Shown here piece after piece: positions 26,013 through 34,504 of a stretch of DNA of 64,000 bases (its first letter is position 1; every line of letters starts with the position of its first letter). This stretch comes from Haloactinopolyspora alba (lineage in GTDB: Bacteria; Actinomycetota; Actinomycetes; Jiangellales; Jiangellaceae). Below the pieces are notes generated by a model. It did no database searches, had not been told where the DNA came from, and saw only the letters and a list, made by a program, of their open reading frames with translations. The translations under genes and the position numbers were made by a program. The stretch spans positions 62,001 to 126,000 of the forward strand of contig NZ_PYGE01000014.1 in the NCBI RefSeq assembly GCF_003014555.1, read 5' to 3'.

Positions 26013-28781
26013 ATGCGTCTTTCCGCCCTCCGTGCCGGACGGCGTGCGGGCACCGGACCCGACGACCCGCCGGCGCGGCTCGCACACGCCGTCGACACCA
26101 CCGACCACGCCGCCGAGCAGCTGCGTGTCCTGGCGGCTCGGGCCGCCGAACGCGAGCGCCGGCGGTTCGCCGAGCAGCAGCAGACCCTCACCCGCGACGC
26201 CGAACGCCGCCACGCTCGCACCAACGCGCTGCTCGCCGCCGCCACCGACCGGGCCCGTCTCGACATCACCGAACTCCTCGGCCACGGTCCCGGATACGCC
26301 CATCAGCCCTGGGACGCCGCAGTCTGGGAGGAACCCTACGACGAGCCCGTCGAGCCACCCCGCGTCGTTCACGTCGCCACCCTCGGGCTCGCTTCCCCGA
26401 ACTCCATCGTCGAGCTTCCGTTCGTGCTGCCCGCGCTCGGCGCCAACGTCGTCATCACCCACACGCCGGCCGGTCGCGCACCCGCGCACAACCTCGCGCA
26501 AGGGTTCGTCACCCGCGCGCTCGCCGCGGCTCCGCCGGGGTCACTGCGTGCCCATCTGCTCGACGCCGGCGGGCTCGGCCAGAATCTGGGCATTCTCAGC
26601 AGACTGCCGGAGCCACTGGTCAGCGGCGGTGTCCGCGCCACACACGACGAGATCGCCGCGGAGCTCACCACGCTGCGTGAACACGTTCACCGGCTGAACA
26701 GCCGCGTGCTTCTCGGTGACGGCGACTCGCTGGTCTCCCGCTGGCACGACGGCAGCGCCCAGGGCGTTCCGTGCACGCTGGTGTTCGCCGCCGGCCTCGA
26801 CGGGAGTCTGCACACCGACGACGCACAGCAGCTGTGGTCGCTGGCGCGCACCGGAAACCGATGCGGCGTCGCCGTCGTCGCGGTGATCGACACCGGTCGC
26901 GACCTTCCGCAGGGCGTCTCCCTGTCCGATCTCACCTCGACCGCCGAGCACGTGCACGTCGACGACGACGGCGGCGCATCCTGGGAGTCGGCTCCACCGG
27001 CGTTGCATCACCACACACGTGTGCGCTGCCCGAACCCGCCGGGCACCCGGCAGCACCGATTCCTGGCCACCGTCCTCGCGCCCGCCGCGGCTCGCGGCTC
27101 GAACCGGCCGGTCCGGCTGACGGAACTGTTGCAGAGCGAGCCTCCGGAGTCCGCGTCCACCACGACCACCGTCAGCGCACCCGTCGGTCTCGGCGCCGAC
27201 GGCACCCCCATCGAACTCGCCGTCGGCGACGACGAGGACGTGCCGATCGGCGGGCTTCTGGTCGGGCCCTCCGGCTCGGGCAAGACGACGCTGCTGCACG
27301 CGTTCATCCATGCGCTGGTCCACCGCTACCCCCCGGACGAGCTCGAGCTGCACCTGCTGGACATGAAAGCAGGCGTCGAGTTCGCCGAGTACGCCCCGCG
27401 CCCCGGCAGTCCGGCGCTGCCGCACGTGCGCACCGTCGGCATCGAGGCCGACGCGACCTTCGCGCTGGGCGTCCTCCACCACCTGCGTTCGGTCGACGCA
27501 CGGCGCAAGCAGCTGTTCAAGGACGCTTCGGCCGCCTTCGGACAAGAGATCAAGAACATCGCCGAGTACCGGGAGGTCACCGGCGCCCGGTTGCCCCGTG
27601 TCCTGCTCATCGCCGACGAGTTCCAGTTGATGCTGGCCGGTCCCACCGAGGACGAGGCGTGGTCGAGCCTGGACGTCCTCGCCAAACAGGGCCGCAGCCA
27701 GGGCATCCACCTGCTGCTCGCCACCCAGAGCCTCAACTCCGTCGGCCAGGGACGGGGTCTGCAGAAGGCGTCCGTGTTCGACCAGCTCGAGCTGCGTCTG
27801 GGACTGCGCTGCAAGCCGGACGAGCTCAGCACGCTCCTGGACCGCACGGTCCGCGACCGTCTCGACACCGGACGACGTGGCTCCGGCGTCCTGAACCGCA
27901 GCCACGGCGACAGGGACGCCGACCAGCTGTTCCAGGCCGGCCTGCTCGAACCCGACGAGCGCCGCAGCATCCGCGCCGACATCGACGCCCGGCACCTCGC
28001 CGGCCCGCGACCGATCCGGGTCAGCCGTGGTGCCAGCGCGGTCGAGCTCGCCGACGTGGCCGACACGCTGACCGCGGCCACGACACCGTCGATCTACGTG
28101 GGTGCTCCCGTCGGCGTCGACCCGCCGCTGGTCGGGGTTCCGGCCCACCCGGGCGGTGGACGCGGCCTGCTGCTGTCGGACCGGGACGAGAGCCGGGCGG
28201 TGAACTCCGTCGCTGCGATCCTCGCCGGCCTCGCACTGCAGCCGGGCTGCCGCGATGCGCGCTTCGTCGTGCTGGACCTGCTGCCCGAGACGGTCCCGGC
28301 GCGACGCCCGCTCGACCGCGTCGTCGAACTGCTGGGCGAGCGCGTCACCACCGTGACCGAGAAGGACGCCGGCACGCTGCCGGACGTCGCCGCGGATCAC
28401 GGCGGCGCGGCGTTCGTGGCCGTGCTCGGCCTGCAGTACAGCGACCTCGAGGTGCCGTTCTACGCCGCCACCGACGAGCCGCACCCGCTGAGCTGGCTGT
28501 GCTCCGACGCCCCGGCCCGGTCGGTGTTCCCGCTGATCTGGCTCGACACCCCCGACCGGCTGCGATCGCTGGGTCCCGACGGCGAGCGGCTGCAGCTGCG
28601 CGCCGATGCCGGAACGGACGTCGTCGACACGGCGACCTTCCTGGGTCGACGCCCACCGTTCGCGGCGGCCCGCGGCCGGATGTGGTTCCACGACCTCGCC
28701 GGTGACACCGATCCGCGGCTGGTCGACCCGTTGACGGTCGGCACTCACCTGCCCGAACTGCTGGACGGAGCACTCCGGTGA
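26013..28781 (+). CDS. FtsK/SpoIIIE-EccC-like ATPase
   Basis: 922 residues. The first 90 residues are a charged helix likely to form a coiled coil (ARAAERERRRFAEQQQTLTRDAERR). An FtsK-like domain follows with Walker A GPSGSGKTT (about 418-426), HLLDMKAGVEF, Walker B RVLLIADEFQ (about 530) and LATQSL. The last 200 residues resemble a second, degenerate ATPase domain (GRGLLLSDRDESRAVNSVAAIL, no P-loop lysine), as in the EccC ATPases of type VII secretion. No membrane helix was seen, but the next gene, overlapping by 4 bases, encodes one. It could pump DNA or protein; no WXG100 substrate is encoded nearby, so type VII secretion is not proven. Confidence 0.8.
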   Translation: MRLSALRAGRRAGTGPDDPPARLAHAVDTTDHAAEQLRVLAARAAERERRRFAEQQQTLTRDAERRHARTNALLAAATDRARLDITELLGHGPGYAHQPWDAAVWEEPYDEPVEPPRVVHVATLGLASPNSIVELPFVLPALGANVVITHTPAGRAPAHNLAQGFVTRALAAAPPGSLRAHLLDAGGLGQNLGILSRLPEPLVSGGVRATHDEIAAELTTLREHVHRLNSRVLLGDGDSLVSRWHDGSAQGVPCTLVFAAGLDGSLHTDDAQQLWSLARTGNRCGVAVVAVIDTGRDLPQGVSLSDLTSTAEHVHVDDDGGASWESAPPALHHHTRVRCPNPPGTRQHRFLATVLAPAAARGSNRPVRLTELLQSEPPESASTTTTVSAPVGLGADGTPIELAVGDDEDVPIGGLLVGPSGSGKTTLLHAFIHALVHRYPPDELELHLLDMKAGVEFAEYAPRPGSPALPHVRTVGIEADATFALGVLHHLRSVDARRKQLFKDASAAFGQEIKNIAEYREVTGARLPRVLLIADEFQLMLAGPTEDEAWSSLDVLAKQGRSQGIHLLLATQSLNSVGQGRGLQKASVFDQLELRLGLRCKPDELSTLLDRTVRDRLDTGRRGSGVLNRSHGDRDADQLFQAGLLEPDERRSIRADIDARHLAGPRPIRVSRGASAVELADVADTLTAATTPSIYVGAPVGVDPPLVGVPAHPGGGRGLLLSDRDESRAVNSVAAILAGLALQPGCRDARFVVLDLLPETVPARRPLDRVVELLGERVTTVTEKDAGTLPDVAADHGGAAFVAVLGLQYSDLEVPFYAATDEPHPLSWLCSDAPARSVFPLIWLDTPDRLRSLGPDGERLQLRADAGTDVVDTATFLGRRPPFAAARGRMWFHDLAGDTDPRLVDPLTVGTHLPELLDGALR

Positions 28782-29506
28782 CCGCGCATGCCGAAGCCGA
28801 GCACGAGGACCACACCGGACACGCCGGCCCGCCGCGCGGTCCGGCGATGCGGGCCTACTGCGCGTCGCTGACCCATTTCACCTCGTCGGTCCACAGCAGC
28901 GAGTTGGCCCTGCGCCACGACGAAGCCGCCACCGTCGAGCAGCGCGAAGAGCTCGAGACCGCGTCCGGGTCCCGGCTTCGCGGCATCGACAAGGCCGGAG
29001 CGGAGGCCGCAGCCGCAGCCGAGCACGTCGTCGCCGTACGTGAACGGCACGGCATCGGCCCGGCGGACACCGGCGCGAGCGCACCGGTTCCTGATCCGCG
29101 GGCCATGGGCGCCGATCTCGGCGCGGCGCTCGCGTCTCTGGCCCGGCGCCGTGACCAGCTGCGCACCGCGGAGGCCGAGTTCGACACCTGGCGGCGAGCC
29201 GCGGACCGCACGGCGCTGCGCGTCGTCGTCGCGATCGCGGGGGTCCTGGGCACCGTCGGCGCGCTCGTCCTGGCGGCGAGCGCCGCGTCCTCGACGACGA
29301 CGATCGTCGCGCTGCTGGCGGGCACGGCGGTGGTCACGGGCGCCGCATTGCTCGCCGCCGTCGTGCTGCGTCTCCCCCAGGTGTGCGCCGGGCCGAGCCT
29401 CGCACGCAGCCCCGATCCCGCGGCTGTCTCGCGCTTCGGTGCGCTGGTCGCGGCGGTCGCCATCGTCGGACTCGCGCTGGTGTCGGTGCTCACCACGGCG
29501 GTCTGA
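28778..29506 (+). CDS. coiled-coil membrane protein, partner of the FtsK-like ATPase
   Basis: 242 residues. The first 140 are helical and charged (ELALRHDEAATVEQREELE, LASLARRRDQLRTAEAEFDTWRRAADRT), then three hydrophobic segments (VVVAIAGVLGTVGALVLAAS, TIVALLAGTAVVTGAALLAAVVL, FGALVAAVAIVGLALVSVL) end the protein. The GTG start overlaps the ATPase stop (GTGA). No family is recognised; a membrane anchor or channel part for the soluble ATPase is a reasonable guess from the coupling alone. Confidence 0.75.
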   Translation: MTAHAEAEHEDHTGHAGPPRGPAMRAYCASLTHFTSSVHSSELALRHDEAATVEQREELETASGSRLRGIDKAGAEAAAAAEHVVAVRERHGIGPADTGASAPVPDPRAMGADLGAALASLARRRDQLRTAEAEFDTWRRAADRTALRVVVAIAGVLGTVGALVLAASAASSTTTIVALLAGTAVVTGAALLAAVVLRLPQVCAGPSLARSPDPAAVSRFGALVAAVAIVGLALVSVLTTAV

Positions 29507-29528
29507 TCGGCCGATTTCGCCCTGGGGC

Positions 29529-29557
29529 GTCACAACGGTGCCACGCAGGACACCTAC
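29529..29557 (+). promoter_or_regulatory. promoter motif copy 3: GTCACA-N19-CTAC
   Basis: Located 64 bases before the coiled-coil gene at 29622. GACAC directly precedes CTAC, as in copies 1 and 2. Confidence 0.7.
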
Positions 29558-29621
29558 ACGGACAGCACGCCCACGACAGGGGCGCTGCGGTGAGTCGACA
29601 TCGTGGAAGGGTGGGCACGGC

Positions 29622-30227
29622 ATGCCGAGCATCAAGGAGTCCGGCGAGATCCTCATCGGGGTTTCGAACGACCTCACCCGCGGCGGCGACGAGACCGCGC
29701 GCGGCCTGACCGAACTGCAACGGCAGGCCGATGCCGCCGTCGAGGCGTTGAACGCGCTGCGCGGACCGGCCGAGGAGGCACGCACCGCCACCGCCACGTT
29801 ACGCGCCAAGGCCGACGAGGCGCGCGCGAAGTTCGACGAGTTGAAACGCTCCGCCGCGACGACCGAGCAGGCCGCGGGTGTGCTGAACACCGCATGCAGC
29901 AACCTCCAGCGTGGCGACACCGACCTGGCGGCCGCGCTCGAGCCACGTATCCGCCCGATCGCCGCACAGGTCACGACGTTCACCGAACAGCTGCGCGAGA
30001 CCGCAACCCGCCTCGAGACGGCTGTCGACGGCCTGATCGAAGGGGCCGATCACATCGGCAAGAACACCGAGCAGCTCAAGGCGGGCGGCGACGAGGTCGG
30101 CAAGGGCGCCGCCCAGGTCAGTGATGGTCTGGGGCAGGCCCGGTCGCGGCTCGGTCAGGTGATCCCGAGCGCGGCGAAGGCCGTGGGCGACCGCGGCCGC
30201 GAGGCCGTCCACGTCGCGCGGCGCTGA
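29622..30227 (+). CDS. long-helix coiled-coil protein of unknown function
   Basis: 201 residues, almost entirely helical and built of heptad-like runs (EETARGLTELQRQADAAVEAL-type, ATLRAKADEARAKFDELKRSA, VTTFTEQLRETATRLETAVDGL). It lacks membrane segments and signal peptide. ATG 29622 was chosen because GGAAGGG lies 10 bases before it. The pattern resembles methyl-accepting or phasin-like coiled coils but no family is recognised. It lies between the ATPase pair and another small helical protein, under its own promoter motif, so it may be a structural or secreted partner of the FtsK-like machine. Confidence 0.7.
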   Translation: MPSIKESGEILIGVSNDLTRGGDETARGLTELQRQADAAVEALNALRGPAEEARTATATLRAKADEARAKFDELKRSAATTEQAAGVLNTACSNLQRGDTDLAAALEPRIRPIAAQVTTFTEQLRETATRLETAVDGLIEGADHIGKNTEQLKAGGDEVGKGAAQVSDGLGQARSRLGQVIPSAAKAVGDRGREAVHVARR

Positions 30228-30256
30228 ACGCGGCGAGCACACAGGTCCGGCCCGCC

Positions 30257-30649
30257 GTGTCGACCCCGCCTCCGCAGACAGTGCAGGCCCTCGAGGCCGA
30301 GGTCCGTCAGCTCGACCGGGCCCGCCGCGCGCTCGAGCACGCCCTGGCGCATGCGCGCCGCGCCGACGAACGCAGCGCCGCCGACCTGGCCGCCGCGCGC
30401 ACACGCATCGTCGACGCGACACACCGCTCGGTTCCGGCGGCCGACGACGCGGGCATCCCGCAGCGCGTGGCGGACGCCGTCGAACGAGCTTTCGCCGCCG
30501 CGATGCGTGCCTTGCACGAACGTTGGGACCGCATCTGCGAAACGATCCGGCGGGCGCTGGAACGCACTGCCGGGACGTTGGCCGAGAAGGACCGCACCTT
30601 GCGGCGGCTGGACGACGCCAGGAGCCGGCGGCGATCGGCCGCGGGCTGA
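30257..30649 (+). CDS. small coiled-coil protein of unknown function
   Basis: 130 residues from a GTG. The N-terminal 50 residues form a coiled coil (VQALEAEVRQLDRARRALEHALAHARRADERS at 32 residues), followed by a second helical run (AVERAFAAAMRALHERWDRICETIRRALERT). It follows the 201-residue coiled-coil gene by 29 bases and is probably cotranscribed. Function unknown; the ribosome site is weak, so expression is less certain. Confidence 0.6.
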   Translation: MSTPPPQTVQALEAEVRQLDRARRALEHALAHARRADERSAADLAAARTRIVDATHRSVPAADDAGIPQRVADAVERAFAAAMRALHERWDRICETIRRALERTAGTLAEKDRTLRRLDDARSRRRSAAG

Positions 30650-30736
30650 CCGGTCGTTCCCTGGTCGCCGGTCCTCCGTCGTGGCGTTCGTCCCGATGGC
30701 GTCCGTCGCCCGGTGCGCTCGGACCTGTCCTCGACG

Positions 30737-31042
30737 TCAGGTGTCGATCGACTCGTCGCTCGGGCCCCGCCGCGCCACCATCGAGCCGACGACCATGATC
30801 AACACGACCAGGCAGGCGCCGAGGACGATGTGGGCGCTTCCGACGCCGGCTCCGTCCCAGCCCGGAACGGACCACACGGCGTCCTCCGGCGAGGCGATGA
30901 AGCCACGCTCGATCATCCATTGCCGGCCCTCCGTCCAGGCACCGAACACCAGCGGCGCCGCGACCGGCAGCGCCAGCGGCGCCGCGAGCAGCATGACCAG
31001 CGCATCGTTGCCAGAGGTCGCCTCGGCCATGGTCGGTGTCAC
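30737..31042 (-). CDS. small membrane protein downstream of the second FtsK-like gene
   Basis: 101 residues with an N-terminal hydrophobic segment (ALVMLLAAPLALPVAAPLVFG), an acidic middle part with several tryptophans (WTEGRQW, VWSVPGWDG) and a C-terminal helix (HIVLGACLVVLIMVVGSMVA). It begins 33 bases after the FtsK-like gene on the same strand, behind AAGGTG, and is likely cotranscribed. No family recognised. Confidence 0.65.
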   Translation of the reverse strand: MTPTMAEATSGNDALVMLLAAPLALPVAAPLVFGAWTEGRQWMIERGFIASPEDAVWSVPGWDGAGVGSAHIVLGACLVVLIMVVGSMVARRGPSDESIDT

Positions 31043-31075
31043 CTTGCCCGTTTTGTGTCGATGGTTGTGTCGATG

Positions 31076-32938
31076 TCAGTACACCCCGTCACTCAGGTGG
31101 CGGATACGGACGGTGCGGGTGCGCGACACCTCGGCGGTGCCGGCCCCGTCGGAGCCTCGCCACTGGATCCGCAGGCGAGTGCCGTCGTTCTCGACCGCGT
31201 CCACCTGTTCCACGACCACCCAGCCGGTGTCGTCGTCGATGCGCGCCAGGTTGCCGGGTTCGAGCTGGGAGACCATGACGATCTCGGACCACCCGCCGGC
31301 GTCGCGTCCCGCGCCGGCAGTGTCGTCGGACTGCTCCGTCCGGCGGGCACGGCCCCAGTCGACCAGCCCGCTCGCCGCACTCGCGTACCCTTCGGTGAGC
31401 TCGCCTGACAGCGTGGCTCGCCACGTCGCGGCAGGGCTGTCGCTGCGCGCACGCGGGCGCTGCACGTGCAGGACGGGGTGCGTGACGACATGTGGGCGGA
31501 ACGCCTCGATCAGCCGGAGATCCTGCTCGTCACCGATGCGTCGCGCCTCGCGCGGATCCGGCGTCCAGTAGCACTGCACCGTGGCGGCCGTGCCGTCACC
31601 GACACGAACCACGCCCCGGCCGGGAACCGGCTCGGCCGACTCGTCCGCGTCGGCGCCACGCCACAGAACGGAACTCGCGGGTGCGTCCAACCGCCCCAGC
31701 GCGACGACCGTGCCGAGGTCGTCCCGGTGCTGCTCGCGTAGCAGCGGATCGTCCGCGCGTTGCACGCTCAGCACGACGACGACGTTGACCTGACCCCCGT
31801 GGCGCAGCAACTGGGTGACACGGTCGGACGCGAGGGCGGCACCCGCAGCGCTCTGGTCGGCGCGGGCGGCGGCCTCGGCGACCGCGGTGGCGAACTCGCG
31901 GAAATGGTGGACCATGACGACCAGCGGCTCCAGGTCCGCCGGGCTGGTGCCGGACTCGACCAGCTCCACCCGGCTCTCCATCTCACGCCAGGCGTGCTCG
32001 AGGACGACGATCTGATCGTCCAGTGTCGACGCCACGATCTGCACGTTCGGCCAGTCGCGCAGCCCGTGCAGGTCGACCCGCCGATGGTCGATGATCCACA
32101 CCGGCCACCCCCGGACCGCGGCTTCGAGGGCGACCCCGGTCAGCAGCACCCGCTTGCCCGAACCCGACCGGCCGAGCACCAGCAGGCTGCCGTGCGAACC
32201 TCCGGGATCCCACGTCACCTGTGCGCCCGAGGCGTTCACGCCCAACGCGACGGGGCGCCCCGGACGCTGGTCGCCCGGTGGTGGCGGGCGATGGATCTTC
32301 TCGGTCGTACGGCGTGCCGGTTCCGGATCGGGCGTCGCCTCCGGCTCCGGCTGTGTACTCAGCGGCCCCGGTGAGCGGCTCGGATCACGGAGCGTGAGCC
32401 GTCCGTCACGGGCGTTGTGCCTGGCCACCACGTACTGCTCACCCAGGTGGGCGTGCACCGCACGGGCGACGGCCTCGGCCCAGCCGGGAGCGGCGTCGTC
32501 GACGACCGTGGGATACCGGACGTTGAGCAGATGCGGGATGCCGACCCACCCGCCCTTCCACCGTCGCGCGTCCACCTCGAGATAGGTCGTGTCCGGTACA
32601 CCGATGGGCTCGGTCATGGAGCCCGCGAGCCCAGCCGTCGCCTGGTCGCGTCGCCGGCGTCGCGCGGCCAGCACGCCCAGCACCGCCGCGCAGCCCAGAA
32701 CCGGTGCCGCCAGGACCAGCCCCGGGCCAGGCTGATCGAGCACCACGAGGATGGTCCAGACCGCGACAGCCAGGACGGCGACCGCCGCGGCTGCAGCGGT
32801 GAGCGCGGCGGCGCTGAACCCGGGCCGGGTCGCTGCCACCGGCCGGGTGGCCTCGAAACGGGCGGCGTGCTCGTCGGCGGCGCCCGCCGTCCCCGCGGAC
32901 TCACCCGGTCGTGCGCGCGCCGGTTCCTGGGCCGTCAC
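31076..32938 (-). CDS. membrane-anchored FtsK-like ATPase (coupling-protein-like)
   Basis: 620 residues from a GTG with GGGAGG upstream. Two adjacent membrane helices near the start (AAAAAVAVLAVAVWTILVVL, VLAAPVLGCAAVLGVLA) precede the motor domain. Walker A is GRSGSGKRV: the usual Thr/Ser after the lysine is Arg, which is unusual. A Walker B-like strand (PLVVMVHHFREFA) lacks the canonical acidic pair. It ends in an SH3/Tudor-like small barrel (LARIDDDTGWVVVEQVDAV). The layout suits a TraB/T4CP-like coupling ATPase that passes substrate to the transfer channel, but the altered motifs make ATP hydrolysis doubtful. It has its own promoter motif, divergent from the wall-hydrolase gene. Confidence 0.72.
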   Translation of the reverse strand: MTAQEPARARPGESAGTAGAADEHAARFEATRPVAATRPGFSAAALTAAAAAVAVLAVAVWTILVVLDQPGPGLVLAAPVLGCAAVLGVLAARRRRRDQATAGLAGSMTEPIGVPDTTYLEVDARRWKGGWVGIPHLLNVRYPTVVDDAAPGWAEAVARAVHAHLGEQYVVARHNARDGRLTLRDPSRSPGPLSTQPEPEATPDPEPARRTTEKIHRPPPPGDQRPGRPVALGVNASGAQVTWDPGGSHGSLLVLGRSGSGKRVLLTGVALEAAVRGWPVWIIDHRRVDLHGLRDWPNVQIVASTLDDQIVVLEHAWREMESRVELVESGTSPADLEPLVVMVHHFREFATAVAEAAARADQSAAGAALASDRVTQLLRHGGQVNVVVVLSVQRADDPLLREQHRDDLGTVVALGRLDAPASSVLWRGADADESAEPVPGRGVVRVGDGTAATVQCYWTPDPREARRIGDEQDLRLIEAFRPHVVTHPVLHVQRPRARSDSPAATWRATLSGELTEGYASAASGLVDWGRARRTEQSDDTAGAGRDAGGWSEIVMVSQLEPGNLARIDDDTGWVVVEQVDAVENDGTRLRIQWRGSDGAGTAEVSRTRTVRIRHLSDGVY

Positions 32939-32971
32939 CGCACCCTCCCTCGGATCGATCTCTCGGTTACT

Positions 32972-33000
32972 GAAGGTCGGTTCCGGCCCCCGGCTGTGAC
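32972..33000 (-). promoter_or_regulatory. promoter motif copy 4: GTCACA-N19-CTTC
   Basis: On the minus strand, 33 bases before the second FtsK-like gene. Its GTCACA box lies in the left arm of a 13-base perfect inverted repeat shared with the divergent copy 5. Confidence 0.7.
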
Positions 33001-33045
33001 ACCGGACCACGGACGAGTCGCCGCCCCCTCGATGTCACAGCCGGG
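32989..33045. promoter_or_regulatory. 13-bp perfect inverted repeat spanning two divergent promoters
   Basis: CCCGGCTGTGACA (32989-33001) and its exact complement (33033-33045) face each other across 31 bases. Each arm contains the GTCACA box of one divergent promoter motif plus identical flanking bases. The symmetry suggests either co-evolved promoters or one dimeric regulator acting on both. Confidence 0.7.
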
Positions 33046-33062
33046 ACGTTTCGACCACCTAC
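33034..33062 (+). promoter_or_regulatory. promoter motif copy 5: GTCACA-N19-CTAC
   Basis: Located 62 bases before the SLT-CHAP gene. CCAC precedes CTAC. Confidence 0.7.
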
Positions 33063-33124
33063 AGAGTCAGGCGAGGAGAAGCGGGACGCCGCCGTGCACG
33101 ACGAGCCGAGCGAGGTGGCCGGAC

Positions 33125-34504
33125 ATGTGGAAGAAGGTCGCCGTCGGTGGCGTGCTCTTCTTCCTGGTCGCCCCGATGCTCATGCTGGCCGCGGCGTTCG
33201 GTCTCGTGTCTGCGGCCGCGTGCAAGTCGATGGACGACATCCCGTTCGTCGAATGCGAGTTCCTGCTCGAGGGTGGGAACGGCGACCAGTGCCAAGGCGA
33301 GCTGCCGACGGGCCTGTCGGCCAACGTGCCGAAGCCCTGGCGTCCGCTGATCGGCGATGCCGCCGAGGCCTTCGACGTCAACCCGAACTTCCTCGCAGCC
33401 ATCTTCCTCACCGAGAACGGCAACGTGTGGCGTGCGCCGGACACGGACTGGCCCACCTCGTCGGCCGGCGCGGGCGGGCCCATGCAGTTCGTTCCCGGCA
33501 CCTGGCGCGACTACGGCATCGACGGCGGTGGCGACGGCACCGCCGACCGCAACGACCCGGCCGACGCGCTGCACTCCGCCGCCAGCATGTTCTCGGTGTC
33601 GCCTGCGAAGGGCGCGCCGATCTACGGATCCACCACGGTCGGCATGCCCGTGGGATCGATCGGCAAACCATGGCTCCCCGGCACGCTCCTGCACGCGTCC
33701 GCGATGTACAACGCCGGGCCGGGAACCATCGCCAACAACACCCGTCCCGGCGACACGCTCGACGGGCCGGAGTGGGGCCGTGCGTGGGAGGTCCGAAGGT
33801 ACCTGCACAACGTCCATGCACTCCTGCACAGCGACCTGACCAAGAGCGGCGTCACCCCCCAGAACGGTTACACCGGACAGGCGGGTGGCCGGTACGACCA
33901 CAACGGCGACTTCATCGCCGCATGGGCCGATCCGCACGGCCTCGGCGTCGGTGACGGAGGTAGCCGTGACGGTCCCGCACCCGATCCCTGCGCACCACCG
34001 ACCGGTGACCTCGGCTCCGTCGTGCAGATCGCGCGCAAGGAGTTCGAACGTGGCCCGCGTGAGCAGACGCACTGCGGCCGCATCTGCGACGTCTACATCG
34101 ACGACGGGCACGAGGATTGGTGCGCGGACTTCGTCAGCTGGGTGTTCAAGGCGGCGGGCGTCCCGTTCAAGCCGACCCCCGGCACGAAGATGTACTTCTG
34201 GCGCCACGACTGGCAGATTCCCGCCGTCATGGGCATGGAGGAATGGTTCCGCCGTGGCGCTCACGGCAGTCAGTTCTTCACTCCGGGCCAGCAGGATCCA
34301 CAACCCGGCGACGTCGCCATCTACGCCGGCCACGTCAACATCGTCGTCGCCGTCAACCCGGAACAGCAGACGCTGGTCACGATCGGCGGCAACGAGTCAG
34401 ACACCATCCAGCAGTCCACCGGGACCTTCGCCACCGGCACCAGCTCCGGCCTGGTCGGGTACGGGCGTGTCGCCGGTGGGGCCGCGCAGGAGCCCGGCGA
34501 ATGA
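33125..34504 (+). CDS. two-domain cell-wall hydrolase: lytic transglycosylase (SLT) plus CHAP
   Basis: 459 residues. An uncleaved or signal-type N-terminal helix (VAVGGVLFFLVAPMLMLAAAFGLVSA) exports it. Residues about 65-240 are an SLT-like domain with catalytic Glu in FLTENGNVW, GPMQFVPGTWRDYG and the DPADALHSAA and ASAMYNAGPG motifs. A linker leads to a CHAP/NlpC-type peptidase: Cys in EDWCADFVSWVF, His in GDVAIYAGHVNIV, Asn in IGGNESD. ATG 33125 follows AGGTGG. Such hydrolases (VirB1/CwlT type) open the wall for type IV secretion; its pairing with a VirB8-like gene supports this. Stop overlaps the next start. Confidence 0.88.
   Translation: MWKKVAVGGVLFFLVAPMLMLAAAFGLVSAAACKSMDDIPFVECEFLLEGGNGDQCQGELPTGLSANVPKPWRPLIGDAAEAFDVNPNFLAAIFLTENGNVWRAPDTDWPTSSAGAGGPMQFVPGTWRDYGIDGGGDGTADRNDPADALHSAASMFSVSPAKGAPIYGSTTVGMPVGSIGKPWLPGTLLHASAMYNAGPGTIANNTRPGDTLDGPEWGRAWEVRRYLHNVHALLHSDLTKSGVTPQNGYTGQAGGRYDHNGDFIAAWADPHGLGVGDGGSRDGPAPDPCAPPTGDLGSVVQIARKEFERGPREQTHCGRICDVYIDDGHEDWCADFVSWVFKAAGVPFKPTPGTKMYFWRHDWQIPAVMGMEEWFRRGAHGSQFFTPGQQDPQPGDVAIYAGHVNIVVAVNPEQQTLVTIGGNESDTIQQSTGTFATGTSSGLVGYGRVAGGAAQEPGE

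Noticed and set aside
26541-28748. 735-codon minus-strand frame
   Set aside because: Shadow of the FtsK-like ATPase gene, whose Walker motifs are in the plus frame.
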